31,781 nucleotides of DNA from Saccoglossus kowalevskii (lineage: Eukaryota > Hemichordata > Enteropneusta > Harrimaniidae): the NCBI RefSeq assembly GCF_000003605.2, contig NW_003144299.1, positions 43,404-75,184 of the forward strand, read 5' to 3'. Below the pieces are notes generated by a model. The model did not search any database, was not told the origin of the DNA, and worked only from the letters and a program-made list of their open reading frames with translations. Numbering within the stretch: position 1 is the first letter of the stretch; each line of letters begins with the position of its first letter. Of this stretch, positions 1 through 9,936 are shown one piece after another. The translations under genes and the position numbers were made by a program.

Positions 1-72
1 AACTTTTCTCCTTCTGTATAATGTGGTTATATATGACAATGCGTAGTATTTCTGCTTAACATATAAACTCAC

Positions 73-179
73 CAAGGCCTGTCAATAGCCCCAAGTGAGC
101 TGAATGCGGTGATAACAATGCCTTTCGACTGACACCAACTTGTCAACTCATTTCTGGTAAAATACGGATGGAGTTCAAT
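73..179 (-). CDS. Aldo-keto reductase, internal exon (equivalent to AKR1 exon 6), partial gene
   Basis: The minus strand reads an AKR segment beginning [16 protein letters not shown] and ending in [13 protein letters not shown]. AKRs are cytosolic (beta/alpha)8-barrel NAD(P)H-dependent carbonyl reductases; this exon covers the strands after the NQ-[IV]ECHPY motif and the loop that stacks on the nicotinamide. A 3' splice site (TTTACAG) precedes position 179 and a GTGAGT donor follows position 73, giving 107 bp with the last Trp codon split TG|G. The vertebrate AKR1 exon at this place is, from memory, 110 bp and also ends inside a Trp codon. It joins in frame to the exon at 1387-1271. The stacking Tyr of TAYS is Phe here and the Cys of ECHPY is Leu. 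The next exon towards the C-terminus would lie left of the window. Identification is strong; substrate and subfamily are unknown. Confidence 0.9.
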
Positions 180-1270
180 CTGTAAATTTAAACCAACTAT
201 ATTGAGTTACGTCACGAATCATGTCTTTCTCATTGATTAGTGATTTGTGCAACGTTGTTTTCTGATCATGTTCTAAATAACACCACTTTTAATGCACTGG
301 TATTCGTTTTTGTGTACATTGCCACATATTACATGTAAAATAATCATCCGTATTCGTACAATTACAAATAATTAAACGTTTTTAAAAGTATATTTCCTTG
401 TACATACCCCTGTATGCATCGTAGGAGCTTTAGATTTTGTGCTTTTCGTGACAAATCGTTTTCAACATTATTCTGGGGGGGGGGGTTATAGTTACTTATA
501 AACTTGTATAGATTATAGTTAGCAACAAATAACAATCATGACCTGGACAAAAGTACCCAGTACATGCCATTGAACTCATTGAAAAATTGTTTCTATATTT
601 TATCCGAAGATTTTTACAACGTGTTATTTTTATCTATATGTCACTGTGTGGCCAAGTTATTTCCCGCTTTTGTTTTCAAATTTTGGTTGATAACAGTTTT
701 CAAAAACATTCCCTCAAAATAACTTCGAAGATCTTTAATACTCGCCGGGACAAATAATTGTCAAACTCTTTATCACATTACAACTGTATTTTTGTGTTTT
801 GTAGCAACATTGTTACCTTATGAACGCAGGGAAAATCCAACACATTTAGTGCGCAAATGGTACGTTCATAACGTTGCGTTTACGAATTGGTGATTGTGTA
901 ATTTTATAGAATACAACATCGTGTAACCATAGAAATAAGCGAAAATGATACTATGGGATGTTCTTATTATTCACCCTAGAGGGCAGCATCAAAGATTGAC
1001 TATATTTTATTTTTGGTTTAGAGCATTTTTAAATATAAATAATGGCTATTTTTCCTTGTTGATTTGACCATTTAGGAATAGAAGTATATGGTGGACACGT
1101 AGGGCAACGGATTCTCAGTGATTACAACAATAACAAATTATGTTAGATTTGGCGATCAATTACCACGATCTCTAGTACCGACAAACCAACTGATTCTTCA
1201 TATCACAGTGAGAATATACTTGATATGCTTGATTTAATGTGATTGTGCCAAGTATGGTTACACGTCTTAC
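180..1270 (-). other. AKR intron between the 117-bp and 107-bp exons
   Basis: This 1,091-bp AT-rich interval runs from the donor GTAAGA (minus strand, 1270-1265) to the acceptor TTTACAG ending at 180. I see no gene, RNA or recognisable transposon in it. The only notable element is a run of 11 G at 475-485 on the plus strand. Confidence 0.8.
475..485 (+). repeat. G homopolymer, 11 nt
   Basis: An uninterrupted run of 11 G lies in otherwise AT-rich intron sequence (C11 in the AKR transcript sense). Its length is likely variable or prone to sequencing error. Confidence 0.9.
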
Positions 1271-1387
1271 CTGGTTTGTAACTGGTTTGTGTTTAGCCAC
1301 GTCCATAATTCGCTCCAATTGCTTTTGGTTAAAACTGGACACACCAATTGACTTGGCACGACCTTCATCGACAAATGTTTCCATAAT
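1271..1387 (-). CDS. Aldo-keto reductase, internal exon (equivalent to AKR1 exon 5), partial gene
   Basis: The minus strand encodes 39 residues starting IMETFVDEGRAKSIGVSSFN and ending HKPVTNQ, closely matching the AKR family block that normally reads AMEELVDEG..K.IGVSNFN....KPV.NQ. The exon lies between an acceptor ATACAG (ending at 1388) and a donor GTAAGA (1270-1265), both phase 0, and is 117 bp; the vertebrate AKR1 equivalent is about 123 bp. It continues in frame from the exon at 4512-4432 (TWK|IMETF). The Gln of the terminal NQ is the residue that contacts the coenzyme carboxamide in this family. The usual Asn of GVSNF, its partner, is Ser here (codon AGT), a possible functional change. 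There is no internal stop or frameshift. The first in-frame Met is not a start codon; it is internal to the exon. Confidence 0.92.
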
Positions 1388-1428
1388 CTGTATAAAACGA
1401 AGTTAGCATTAGTAAACCTTGACGTAAG

Positions 1429-1897
<469 letters not shown>

Positions 1898-2084
1898 GTA
1901 AGTAAGTGAATAAAAAGATCACGCAATTCTATCTCAGAATGACAATTGATATGTGTAGGTAGGTCACACCTTTTCCATGAAATTATAATTGCGTGATATT
2001 GCGTTCTATTGACACTGGAACAGATTACTACGCTTGAACATTGCCATAAAACCAAAATATGAGTACATGTTATTATTATAGATC

Positions 2085-2455
2085 TAATAGCCATTCACAA
2101 AGGTGTGAACAAATCAATGATGCTCCATGTTATGGACATATACGCCACTATCTCTCAAAACACACCTGCCAAAAACTTTTTCAAGCACCACTCTGTACTA
2201 AATTCAACTATGGAAATGCGCTACTCTATGGATTGCCAACAGACAATAACAAGCCACTTCAACATGCACAGAATGCAGCAGCCAGAATTGTCATGCGTAA
2301 GAAGAAACGTGGCCATAAAGCACCTACAATAGATACCTTTAGAAAGAATCTTAAAACTCTCGTATCTACCAAAGCCTTTAACAGCACTAATTGTACAGCG
2401 CCTCTGAACAATACGTCGTATTGGATACTGGCGCAATATAAACTTCATTGCTTGA
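2085..2455 (+). pseudogene. L2/CR1-like LINE, 3' end remnant of reverse transcriptase ORF and 3' tail
   Basis: The plus strand reads a typical C-terminal stretch of an L2/CR1-clade retrotransposon protein: ..IRHYLSKHTCQKLF.., then NYGNALLYGLP and LQHAQNAAARIV, close to the usual RLDYCNALLYGLP..LQ.VQNAAARLV. The reading then jumps from KAPT to IDTFRKNLKTLVSTKAF, a segment that in intact elements lies much further downstream, so an internal deletion is present. The sequence after the coding part (2392-2450) contains TGTACAGCGCCT and TACTGGCGCAATATAAA, which resembles the widespread L2/CR1 3' tail of the type TGTAAAGCGCCTTG...GCGCTATATAAA. The remnant is 5'-truncated, dead, and antisense to the host AKR gene. 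Confidence 0.75.
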
Positions 2456-2599
2456 TTGATAGACGTTTTAAACTCTCATTATAAATAACCTTATAACAAA
2501 TATTGTGAAATCGATGGCATTATATTTATATATTAGGAATTAGTACTAATATTAATTAATTAATATTGCAGTTTTGAAAAAAAAAATTTATTTCTTTAA

Positions 2600-4382
2600 A
2601 TAACATTAACACAACAAACGACACGACATTGAATGCGCCAATAACGAATGACGAAATTATTCAGTCAATACATAAATATAAAAATGGCAAATCTGAAGGT
2701 CCTTTTAATCTTTTAATTGCTGATTTTTTTAAATTTTCATGTGATGAGTCGATAAAATTTGTGAATGCCCTTTTTAACTTAGTTTTTAATACTGGCAATT
2801 TTCCAGAAGGTTGGTCAAAAAAGTATTATTATTCCTATGCACAAGAAAAATAGTCGAAATGATCCCGGTAACTATGGAGCTATATCACTCATGAGTATAT
2901 TTGGAACAATCTTCACCAGTATCATTGAAGCATGACTATCAAAATGGGCAAGGGTTTTTGATATAATCCCAGAGACACAGGCTGGATTTAGGAAGGGCTA
3001 TTCAACTATTGATCAAATATTTACATTATATGCCATAATTCAGAAACAGTTAGACAGGAAAGGGGGAAAATTGTATTGCCTCTATATAGATTCCCAGAAG
3101 GCATTCGACTCGGTTAACAGGGATTTTTTATTGTTTAGACTGGCCAATAATGGTATCAACGGGAAAATGTATGTAATTTTACAAAGTATTTATAAAGATG
3201 TCAAATCATGTGTTCGTGAATGAGGGGTCACTTCAAGACAAGGATGCATGATCAGCCCTATTTTATTCTCATTTTACATTAATGAGCTACAAAGCATGTT
3301 GGATGACTCTGAGTATAGAGGAATACAATTGATCCCAAACGACATGTTAGAGTTGTTTTCATTATTGTATGCTGACGACATTGCTTTATTTTCAAATTCT
3401 ATTCTGGGCTTGAAAAGACTAATAAGTATATTGTATGAGTTTACAAACAAGTGGGATCTAAATATCAACTTAATTAAAACTAAAATTGTAGTATACAGAA
3501 ATGGGGGATATCTCAGTAAATATGAAAAGTGGTATTTCGAGGACAAGCAAATTAGTACTGTTAGTTCATACGAATACCTGGGGATGGTAATTTCATGTAA
3601 ATGCTCTTTTAATATTACCACAGACAATTTAGCTATAAAAGGCAAAAAAAAAATTATTGCGATCAAAAGATACTTAGGAAATATGCAATGTTTTAAAGCA
3701 GTTATGTATTTTAAGATTTTTGACACCTTAATTCAACCTGTACTTACATATTGGTCTGAAATTTGGGGATATGGTCAATATCAACATTTAGAAAGTGTAC
3801 ATAAATCTATTGTAGGCTCCAACTTGGACAGTATTAGGGGATTGTGGGAGACTACCTCTTATTTTGTTACCATGTTAAAAGATGTGTGAAATATTGCTAT
3901 TTAAATATGGATTTGGTTATGTCTGGTTTAATCAAGGGGTGGGGGACTCTGATATGTTCATGTACAAATTTTGTGAACGGGTCAAGGATATTGAAATTAC
4001 ATTTTTTACTAAAATGTACTGCATGGGACACAATCAGGAGAAAATATCTCCCAAATGAGACACAATCCCCAAATTTGAATACTCCAGTAAAATTATTAAG
4101 TTCCTCTAAAAGCCAAATCATTACCTCGTTAGCTCTATTTATTTATAAGTGTTTTTTAATCAAAGATCAAATGAGAATAAGTTTGTATGTGTATAAATAT
4201 TAATATCTCCATCACATTATATAGTGCTTATATTATCTATTGACACCCTCTACATCTATATGTTCATACATATTTTGTAATATAAATTTATTTCTTGTCA
4301 ATAATTAATTTGTATGATTGTAATGGGCCGGAGACCATTATACAATTAATAAATATTATATCTTATATATTAACACAATAAA
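2600..4382 (+). pseudogene. Non-LTR retrotransposon (LINE) reverse transcriptase remnant, 5'-truncated and frame-broken
   Basis: This is the RT and C-terminal part of a LINE ORF2. The N-terminal RT block (ITNDEIIQSIHKYKNGKSEGP) is in frame 1 from about 2629. A +1 shift near 2820 moves the reading to frame 2, which carries IIPMHKKNSRNDPGNYGAIS, RT motif A (YIDSQKAFDSV, Asp codon 3089-3091), motif B (SRQGCMISPILFSFYINEL) and motif C YADD (3368-3379). TGA stops interrupt frame 2 at 2933 and 3221. From about 3840 the homology alternates between frames 1 and 3: GDYLLFCYHVKRCVKY, then FNQGVGDSDMFMYKFCERVKD, then LHFLLKCTAWDTIRRKYLP. About 60-90 residues seem lost before the last segment. The 3' tail has AATAAA at 4348 and 4377. 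The endonuclease domain is absent. The exact clade is uncertain (CR1/Jockey group). Its 3' end lies about 50 bp from the AKR donor at 4431. Confidence 0.88.
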
Positions 4383-4431
4383 CATAGCTTTAGAAACGTG
4401 CATGAATTATTTCTGAGTCGTCTTCACTCAC

Positions 4432-4512
4432 CTTCCACGTATCAACGTAGTCCACACCATCTATTAAGTATTCACCCGTTGTCATAGCAGTGTTCAATAC
4501 ATCGTGTTTACC
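4432..4512 (-). CDS. Aldo-keto reductase, internal exon (equivalent to AKR1 exon 4), partial gene
   Basis: The minus strand encodes 27 residues, GKHDVLNTAMTTGEYLIDGV followed by DYVDTWK, matching the variable loop plus the conserved D..D...TWK segment that precedes AMEELVDEG in AKRs. The donor is a perfect GTGAGT (4431-4426). The acceptor is TTTTTTAAG, ending at 4513. The 81-bp length compares with 78 bp for the vertebrate AKR1 exon here, and the downstream phase-0 junction (TWK|IME) is the same. The acceptor side is less certain because this loop is poorly conserved. The preceding exon, which should carry the HWP motif with the catalytic His neighbourhood, was not found anywhere between 4513 and 6917, so it must lie beyond the satellite array or be missing. 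Confidence 0.8.
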
Positions 4513-4780
4513 CTTAAAAAATACATGCAATAAAAATCGACTATTACGAATTGACCCATAACGAAATATTCTATGCAATCGAAACAATAATCATCATGGT
4601 ATGTTGTAAGGAATAGCTTTTAAGCTTAATGAAAATAAGTAGAAGTTGACACAGCAACTATCGTTCGTCATTCAACATCTTCTTGTTAAAAACCAGTAGC
4701 CTGGTAATATATTGTATTTTTGTGAATATTTTGGGTCATTTTGTCAAAACCGCTATTTCCGACGACTTCTTGAAAACTAC
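4513..4780. other. AT-rich non-coding stretch, nothing recognised
   Basis: The sequence upstream of the 81-bp exon was read on both strands. No AKR exon, transposon protein or RNA was recognised. In the AKR orientation it is either intron or 5' flank. Confidence 0.6.
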
Positions 4781-5007
4781 TGATTTTATAGGTGTTTGTT
4801 TTTGTTTTGTTTTTTGTGACGATATCAACTATTCTCAATTCTTAGCAATTATTTTTTCATGTTTGATAACAAAATGATATGGAATCATTCTTGATTTTAT
4901 AGGCGTTTGTTTTTGTTTTGTTTTTTTGTGACGATATCAACTATTCTCAATTCTTAGCAATTATTTTTTCATGTTTGATAAAAAAAATGATACGGAATCA
5001 TTCTTGA
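4781..5007 (+). repeat. Tandem duplication, two copies of about 111 bp
   Basis: Copy 1 starts at 4781 and copy 2 at 4892. Both run from TGATTTTATAGG through GACGATATCAACTATTCTCA to GGAATCATTCTTGA. Differences are a few substitutions (GGTG/GGCG, ATATGG/ATACGG) and small homopolymer indels, so the copies are close to 95% identical. This is a recent local duplication without coding content; short reading frames across it are chance. Confidence 0.95.
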
Positions 5008-5258
5008 GATGTTTGTGGAATTATCAATAGAAGGGAACTAGAAAAGACATTTTCAAGTTTTTCACATTTTATTCTAGTAAAACAATAGAATAGTTGAATT
5101 TTCAAGAAATGCGACACGTATTATGTACAACGTCAGTATTCCTGAAAATCTCATGACTTCCAGCAACAAATAATTTCAATAATTGTAATATGTGTCATGA
5201 ATTTCTTTTCGCGTATCTGTTAATCTACTTAATTAGCTGATTATTAGCTGAATTGCTG
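5008..5258. other. Non-coding stretch, nothing recognised
   Basis: AT-rich sequence with no supported gene, repeat or RNA on either strand. Confidence 0.6.
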
Positions 5259-5872
5259 TGTTATGTCTGTCATCGTTTAGGCCTATTTGAAGTTTTGGAC
5301 GGAACTTGGCTCAGTGATTTGGAACTAATTACAGATAACCGTTGCTATTTTGACATCCGTAGTTATTAATGTAGTGAACGATTAATCAAAAGATATGACG
5401 TATTCAGTACTTAGTGTGATTGGCTTTATGATTGAAGGTTACGCCCTAGAGTCTTTTTACTGCTTTGTAATTGGTTAGAGTTTTGAAAATGAATAAAGAG
5501 AGTTTGAGTTGGTCTTGGGGAGCACAGCACGATAGACGCAGTCGAGTCCAGTCCTGGAGAGCCTTGGGGCGAGTGTGGACGCAGTCTAAGAGAGTCTTGG
5601 GTCAGCCTTGCGATAGTCTTGGGGATTTTTCTCCAGGGCGCTGTGTCTTATAGAGTGCTCGACTGATCGACTAAGACGAGAGTTGAAACGTATTTCGTTG
5701 TGTGTGTCTTATTTGACTGTAAAGTATAAGTGACTTCCCCGATCCCGTACCTCAAGGGGACGAGATATAGAGACGAGACGAGATCCCCCCCTGACAAGTG
5801 TGGAGAACCCAGAGAGAGAAGAATTTCCCCCTGATACGTATGAAATATACGGTGGGTGGTAGTCGGCCACAA
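5259..5872 (+). mobile_element. Possible LTR-like or transposon remnant (GC-richer island)
   Basis: This stretch begins TGTTATG and ends GCCACA, TG...CA ends of the LTR type. It has two inverted CCAAT boxes (ATTGG near 5420 and 5471), then AATAAAG at about 5493, followed by a much GC-richer section with degenerate repeats of GTCTTGGGG (about 5510-5630). The order promoter box, polyadenylation-like signal, GC-rich section is what a solo LTR can look like. Against it, the flanking bases ATTGC and ATTCG are not a clean target-site duplication, no second LTR or internal protein is present, and both ends were chosen by eye. Short reading frames in it have no recognised homology. Confidence 0.22.
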
Positions 5873-6030
5873 TTCGACACCCCGGAAATAGTTTCGACCA
5901 CACAGATGTTTTATATCTTATCGATTGAGCCCATGAAGTTATATACATATATTTATATTTAATCAATGATTTTAAATATATTTACTAATATAATAGCGTA
6001 TTTTTATACATTTACATGTAGTTTTAACTC
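5873..6030. other. AT-rich spacer, nothing recognised
   Basis: No supported feature on either strand; strongly AT-rich from about 5940. Confidence 0.5.
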
Positions 6031-6455
6031 GCATTTATATTTATTTACCAATAGCTCACACCTTACAAGTACGCGTATTTACATCCATCTAATAATAACT
6101 CGTAGCGTACGTTCCAAGCATGGTGTATTTATTTTTATTTAATATAAAATACAATTATAAGTATGAACAACTGACACGATGTGTTAAAAATTATACATAC
6201 ATAACCAATAAAAATATAAACTTGTTAAGTTACAAAAAATGCGTCTGGTGCGTCTGTCTATGCAAACCTATATTTATATTTAAAATATTTATTTTTAAAA
6301 ATCAATATCAAACATACAGACTTGTACTGGAAAGGCATGTGATTGCCGAAATACAAGAGATTGAAAAAGCATTTCTGAACTGATTATCTCGGCAAATTTA
6401 ATTCAAATACACTATACTTCTGACGTGCGAGTTATTGGTGAATAAATATAAATAC
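6031..6455. mobile_element. Segment bounded by 41-bp imperfect inverted repeats (MITE-like?)
   Basis: The left arm 6031-6071 and the right arm 6415-6455 are reverse complements at about 34 of 41 positions, sharing TATTTATATTTATT and CACCAATA-type cores on opposite strands. They enclose about 343 bp of AT-rich DNA with no recognisable protein. The arrangement fits a small non-autonomous DNA transposon or foldback element. The arms are AT-rich, no clear target-site duplication is visible, and the true termini are uncertain. An 87-codon frame inside (6120-6383) has low-complexity Lys/Asn/Tyr/Ile composition and is probably chance. Confidence 0.4.
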
Positions 6456-6699
6456 GCCGTACATTTGTTTCTATTGAACAATGCACATTACTAAGTATTT
6501 ACGAGAATCTACAAAACTGCGGAAAAATCCAAGAACTTCACTGCGCATGTGCAACGACTCATCCCGGAATATTTAGCACACGGATGATGTTTTCGCATGA
6601 CACCGGGCTTCAAAGGAGCAATAACAAGTTAACAAGTAACACCAACAATAATAAATCTTTTTGTCAACAGAGGGTGCTGTGCAGCGGCGAAATCAGTGT

Positions 6700-6727
6700 A
6701 AAAAATGATCCGCCTCTATCATTTTTT
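6700..6727. other. Perfect inverted repeat, 10-bp stem with 8-nt loop
   Basis: AAAAAATGAT at 6700-6709 pairs exactly with ATCATTTTTT at 6718-6727 around the loop CCGCCTCT. It lies about 190 bp left of the satellite edge. It could form a hairpin in single-stranded DNA or RNA; no function is known to me. Confidence 0.8.
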
Positions 6728-6917
6728 CGAGGGTGACAATAAACAATGTTTTTGTGTTACCGAAGTCATACAACAATTAATTAATTTAACTTGAATAAAA
6801 CTCTGATTACTGCTGCTGTAGTGAGAGTAATAATTACTGATATAATAAAAACAATGCTGTGCGTGCAACTAATCTACTATGCACACAAACCAAAACAGTG
6901 GTTAATATCAATATGCA
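6728..6917. other. Left flank of the satellite array
   Basis: Unique AT-rich sequence with no monomer similarity until about 6918, where a full-strength monomer begins abruptly. No gene is recognised. Confidence 0.6.
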
Positions 6918-7020
6918 ACTCACCTTTATCTGCAGTGTGACTAGGTGTATAACCTACATTTATCTGCAGTGTGACTAGGTGTATAACCTACATTTATCTG
7001 CAGTGTGACTAGGTGTATAA

Positions 7021-7560
7021 CCTATATTTATCTGCAGTGTGACTAGGTGTATAACCTACATTTATCTGCAGTGAGACTAGGTGTATAACCCACCTTTATC
7101 TGCAGTGTGACTAGGTGTATAACCCACCTTTATCTGCAGTGTGACTAGGTGTATAACCTACATTTATCTGCAGTGTGACTAGGTGTATAACCTACATTTA
7201 TCTGCAGTGTGACTAGCTGTATAACCCACATTTATCTGCAGTGTGACTAGGTGTATAACCCACCTTTATCTGCAGTGTGACTAGGTATATAACCCACCTT
7301 TATCTGCAGTGTGACTAGGTGTATAACCTACATTTATCTGCAGTGACTAGGTATATAACCTACATTTATCTGCAGTGTGACTAGGTGTATAACCTACATT
7401 TATCTGCAGTGTGACTAGGTGTATAACCCACCTTCATCTGCAGTGTGACTAGGTGTATAACCTACATTTATCTGCAGTGTGACTAGGTGTATAACCCACC
7501 TTTATCTGCAGTGTGACTAGATGTATACCCTAGATATATCTGCAGTGTGACTAGGTGTAT
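7021..7560 (+). repeat. Satellite segment duplicated 11.5 kb away (copy 1)
   Basis: This 540-bp run of monomers matches 18508-19047 at a constant offset of 11,487 bp. It includes the same 32-bp monomer (7341 and 18828) and the same private variant CCCTAGATATATCTG (near 7529 and 19016). Sharing rare variants in the same order shows copying as a block rather than monomer by monomer. Confidence 0.85.
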
Positions 7561-8440
7561 AACCTACATTTATGTGCAGTGTGACTAGGTGTATAACCTC
7601 CATTTATCTGCAGTGTGGCTAGGTATATAACCCACCTTCATCTGCAGTGTGACTAGGTGTATAACCTACATTTATCTGCAGTGTGACTAGGTGTATAACC
7701 TACATTTATCTGCAGTGTGACTAGGTGTATAACCTACATTTATCTGCAGTGAGACTAGGTGTATAACCTACATTTATCTGCAGTGCGACTAGGTGTATAA
7801 CCTACATTTATCTGCAGTGTGACTAGGTGTATAACCTACATTTATCTGCAGTGTGACTAGGTGTATAACCCACCTTTATCTGCAGTGTGACTAGGTGTAT
7901 AACCCACCTTTATCTGCAGTGTGACTAGGTGTATAACCCACCTTTATCTGCAGTGTGACTAGATGTATAACCTACATTTATCTGCAGTGAGACTAGGTGT
8001 ATAACCCACCTTTATCTGCACTGTGACTAGGTGTATAACCTACATTTATCTGCAGTGTGACTAGGTGTATAACCTACATTTATCTGCAGTGTGACTAGGT
8101 GTATAACCCACCTTCATCTGCAGTGTGACTAAATGTATAACCTACATTTATTTGCAGTGTGACTAGGTGTATAACCCACCTTTATCTGCAGTGTGACTAG
8201 GTGTATAACCTACATTTATCTGCAGTGTGACTAGGTGTATAACCAACCTTTATCTGCAGTGTGACTAGGTGTATAACCAACCTTTATCTGCAGTGTGACT
8301 AGGTGTATAACCCACCTTCATCTGCAGTGTGACTAGGTGTATAACCGACATTTATCTGCAGTGTGACTAGGTGTATAACCTACATTTATCTGCAGTGTGA
8401 CTAGGTGTATAACCTACATTTAACTGCAGTGTGACTAGGT

Positions 8441-9936
8441 GTATAACCTACATTTATCTGCAGTGTCACTAGGTGTATAACCCACCTTCATCTGCAGTGT
8501 GACTAGGTGTATAACCTACATTTAACTGCAGTGTCACTAGGTGTATAACCCACCTTCATCTGCAGTGTGCCTAGGTGTATAACCCACCTTCATCTGCAGT
8601 GTGACTAGGTGTATAACCGACATTTATCTGCAGTGTGACTAGATGTATAACCTAAATTTATCTGCAGTGTGACTAGGTGTATAACCTATATATATCTGCA
8701 GTGTGACTAGGTGTATAACCTACATTTATCTGCAGTGTGACTAGGTGTATAACCTACATTTATCTGCAGTGTGACTAGGTGTATAACCCACCTTTATCTG
8801 CAGTGTGACTAGGTGTATAACCCACCTTTATCTGCAGTGTGACTAGGTGTATAACCCACCTTTATCTGCAGTGTGACTAGGTGTATAACCTACATTTATC
8901 TGCAGTGAGACTAGGTGTATAATCCACATTTATCTGCAGTGTGACTAGGTGTATAACCTACATTTATCTGCAGTGTGACTAGGTGTATAACCTACATTTA
9001 TCTGCAGTGAGACTAGGTGTATAACCTACATTTATCTGCAGTGAGACTAGGTATATAACCTACAGTTATCTGCAGTGTGACTAGGTGTATAACCTATATT
9101 TATCTGCAGTGTGACTAGGTGTATAACCCACCTTTATCTGCAGTGTGACTAGGTGTAAAACCCACCTTTATCTGCAGTGTGACTAGGTGTATAACCTACA
9201 CTTATCTGCAGTGTGACTAGGTGTATAACCCACCTTCATCTGCAGTGTGACTAAATGTATAACCTACATTTATTTGCAGTGTGACTAGGTGTATAACCTA
9301 CATTTATCTGCACTTTGACTAGGTGTATAACCCACCTTCATCTGCAGTGTGACTAGATGTATAACCTACATTTATCTGCAGTGTCACTAGGTGTATAACC
9401 CACCTTTATCTGCAGTGTAACTAGGTGTATAACCTACATTTATCTGCAGTGTAACTAGGTGTATAACCAACCTTTATCTGCAGTGTGACTAGGTGTATAA
9501 CCTACATTTATCTGCAGTGTTGCTAGGTGTATAATCCACCTTTATCTGCAGTGTGACTAGGTGTATAACATACATTTATCTACAGTGTGACTAGGTGTAT
9601 AACCTACATTTATTTGCAGTGTGACGAGGTGTATAATCCACCTTTATCTGCAGTGTAACTAGGTGTATAACCCACCTTTATCTGCACTGTGACTAGGTGT
9701 ATAACCCACATTTATCTGCAATGTGACTAGGTGTATAACCTACATTTATCTGCAGTGTGACTAGGTGTATAACCCACTTTTATCTGCAGTGTGACTAGGT
9801 GTTTAACCTACATTTATTTGCAGTGTGACTAGGTGTATAACCTACATTTATCTGCAGTGTGACTAGGTGTATAACCTACATTTATCTGCAGTGTGACTAG
9901 GTGTATAACCCACCTATATCTGCAGTGTGACTAGGT
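8441..9936 (+). repeat. Higher-order block I, copy 1 (44 monomers)
   Basis: The block is 1,496 bp, exactly 44 x 34, and is followed directly by a second copy. Landmarks reproduced in the next copy at +1,496 include GTGTCACTAGG (8465) and GTGTGCCTAGG (8565). From about 9140 onward the offset becomes 1,530, because the second copy has one extra monomer (variant TGTACAACC, near 10650). Rare variants such as CACTTTGAC, GTGTTGC, GACGAGG and GTGTTTAACC appear in identical order. Confidence 0.9.

Noticed and set aside
961-1000. CTAGAGGGCAGC as a transposon end
   Set aside because: Resembles AGAGGGCGCT-type ends seen in invertebrate repeats, but there is no partner repeat or target duplication nearby.
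3274-3726. 150-codon minus-strand frame
   Set aside because: It is the mirror of the LINE reverse transcriptase on the plus strand, which carries the real RT motifs.
4683-4877. 64-codon hydrophobic plus-strand frame
   Set aside because: It overlaps the 111-bp tandem duplication, is AT-driven in composition and lacks any supporting motif.
5471-5966. Three short frames in the GC-rich island (5471-5653, 5648-5872, 5709-5966)
   Set aside because: No family resemblance, mutually overlapping on opposite strands, and not flanked by convincing splice or start signals.
6120-6383. 87-codon plus-strand frame
   Set aside because: Low-complexity Lys/Asn/Tyr/Ile content typical of AT-rich DNA, and it lies inside the inverted-repeat-bounded segment.
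4513-6917. Upstream AKR exons (HWP and TSKLW blocks)
   Set aside because: Searched by eye on the minus strand; no matching block with splice borders was found.
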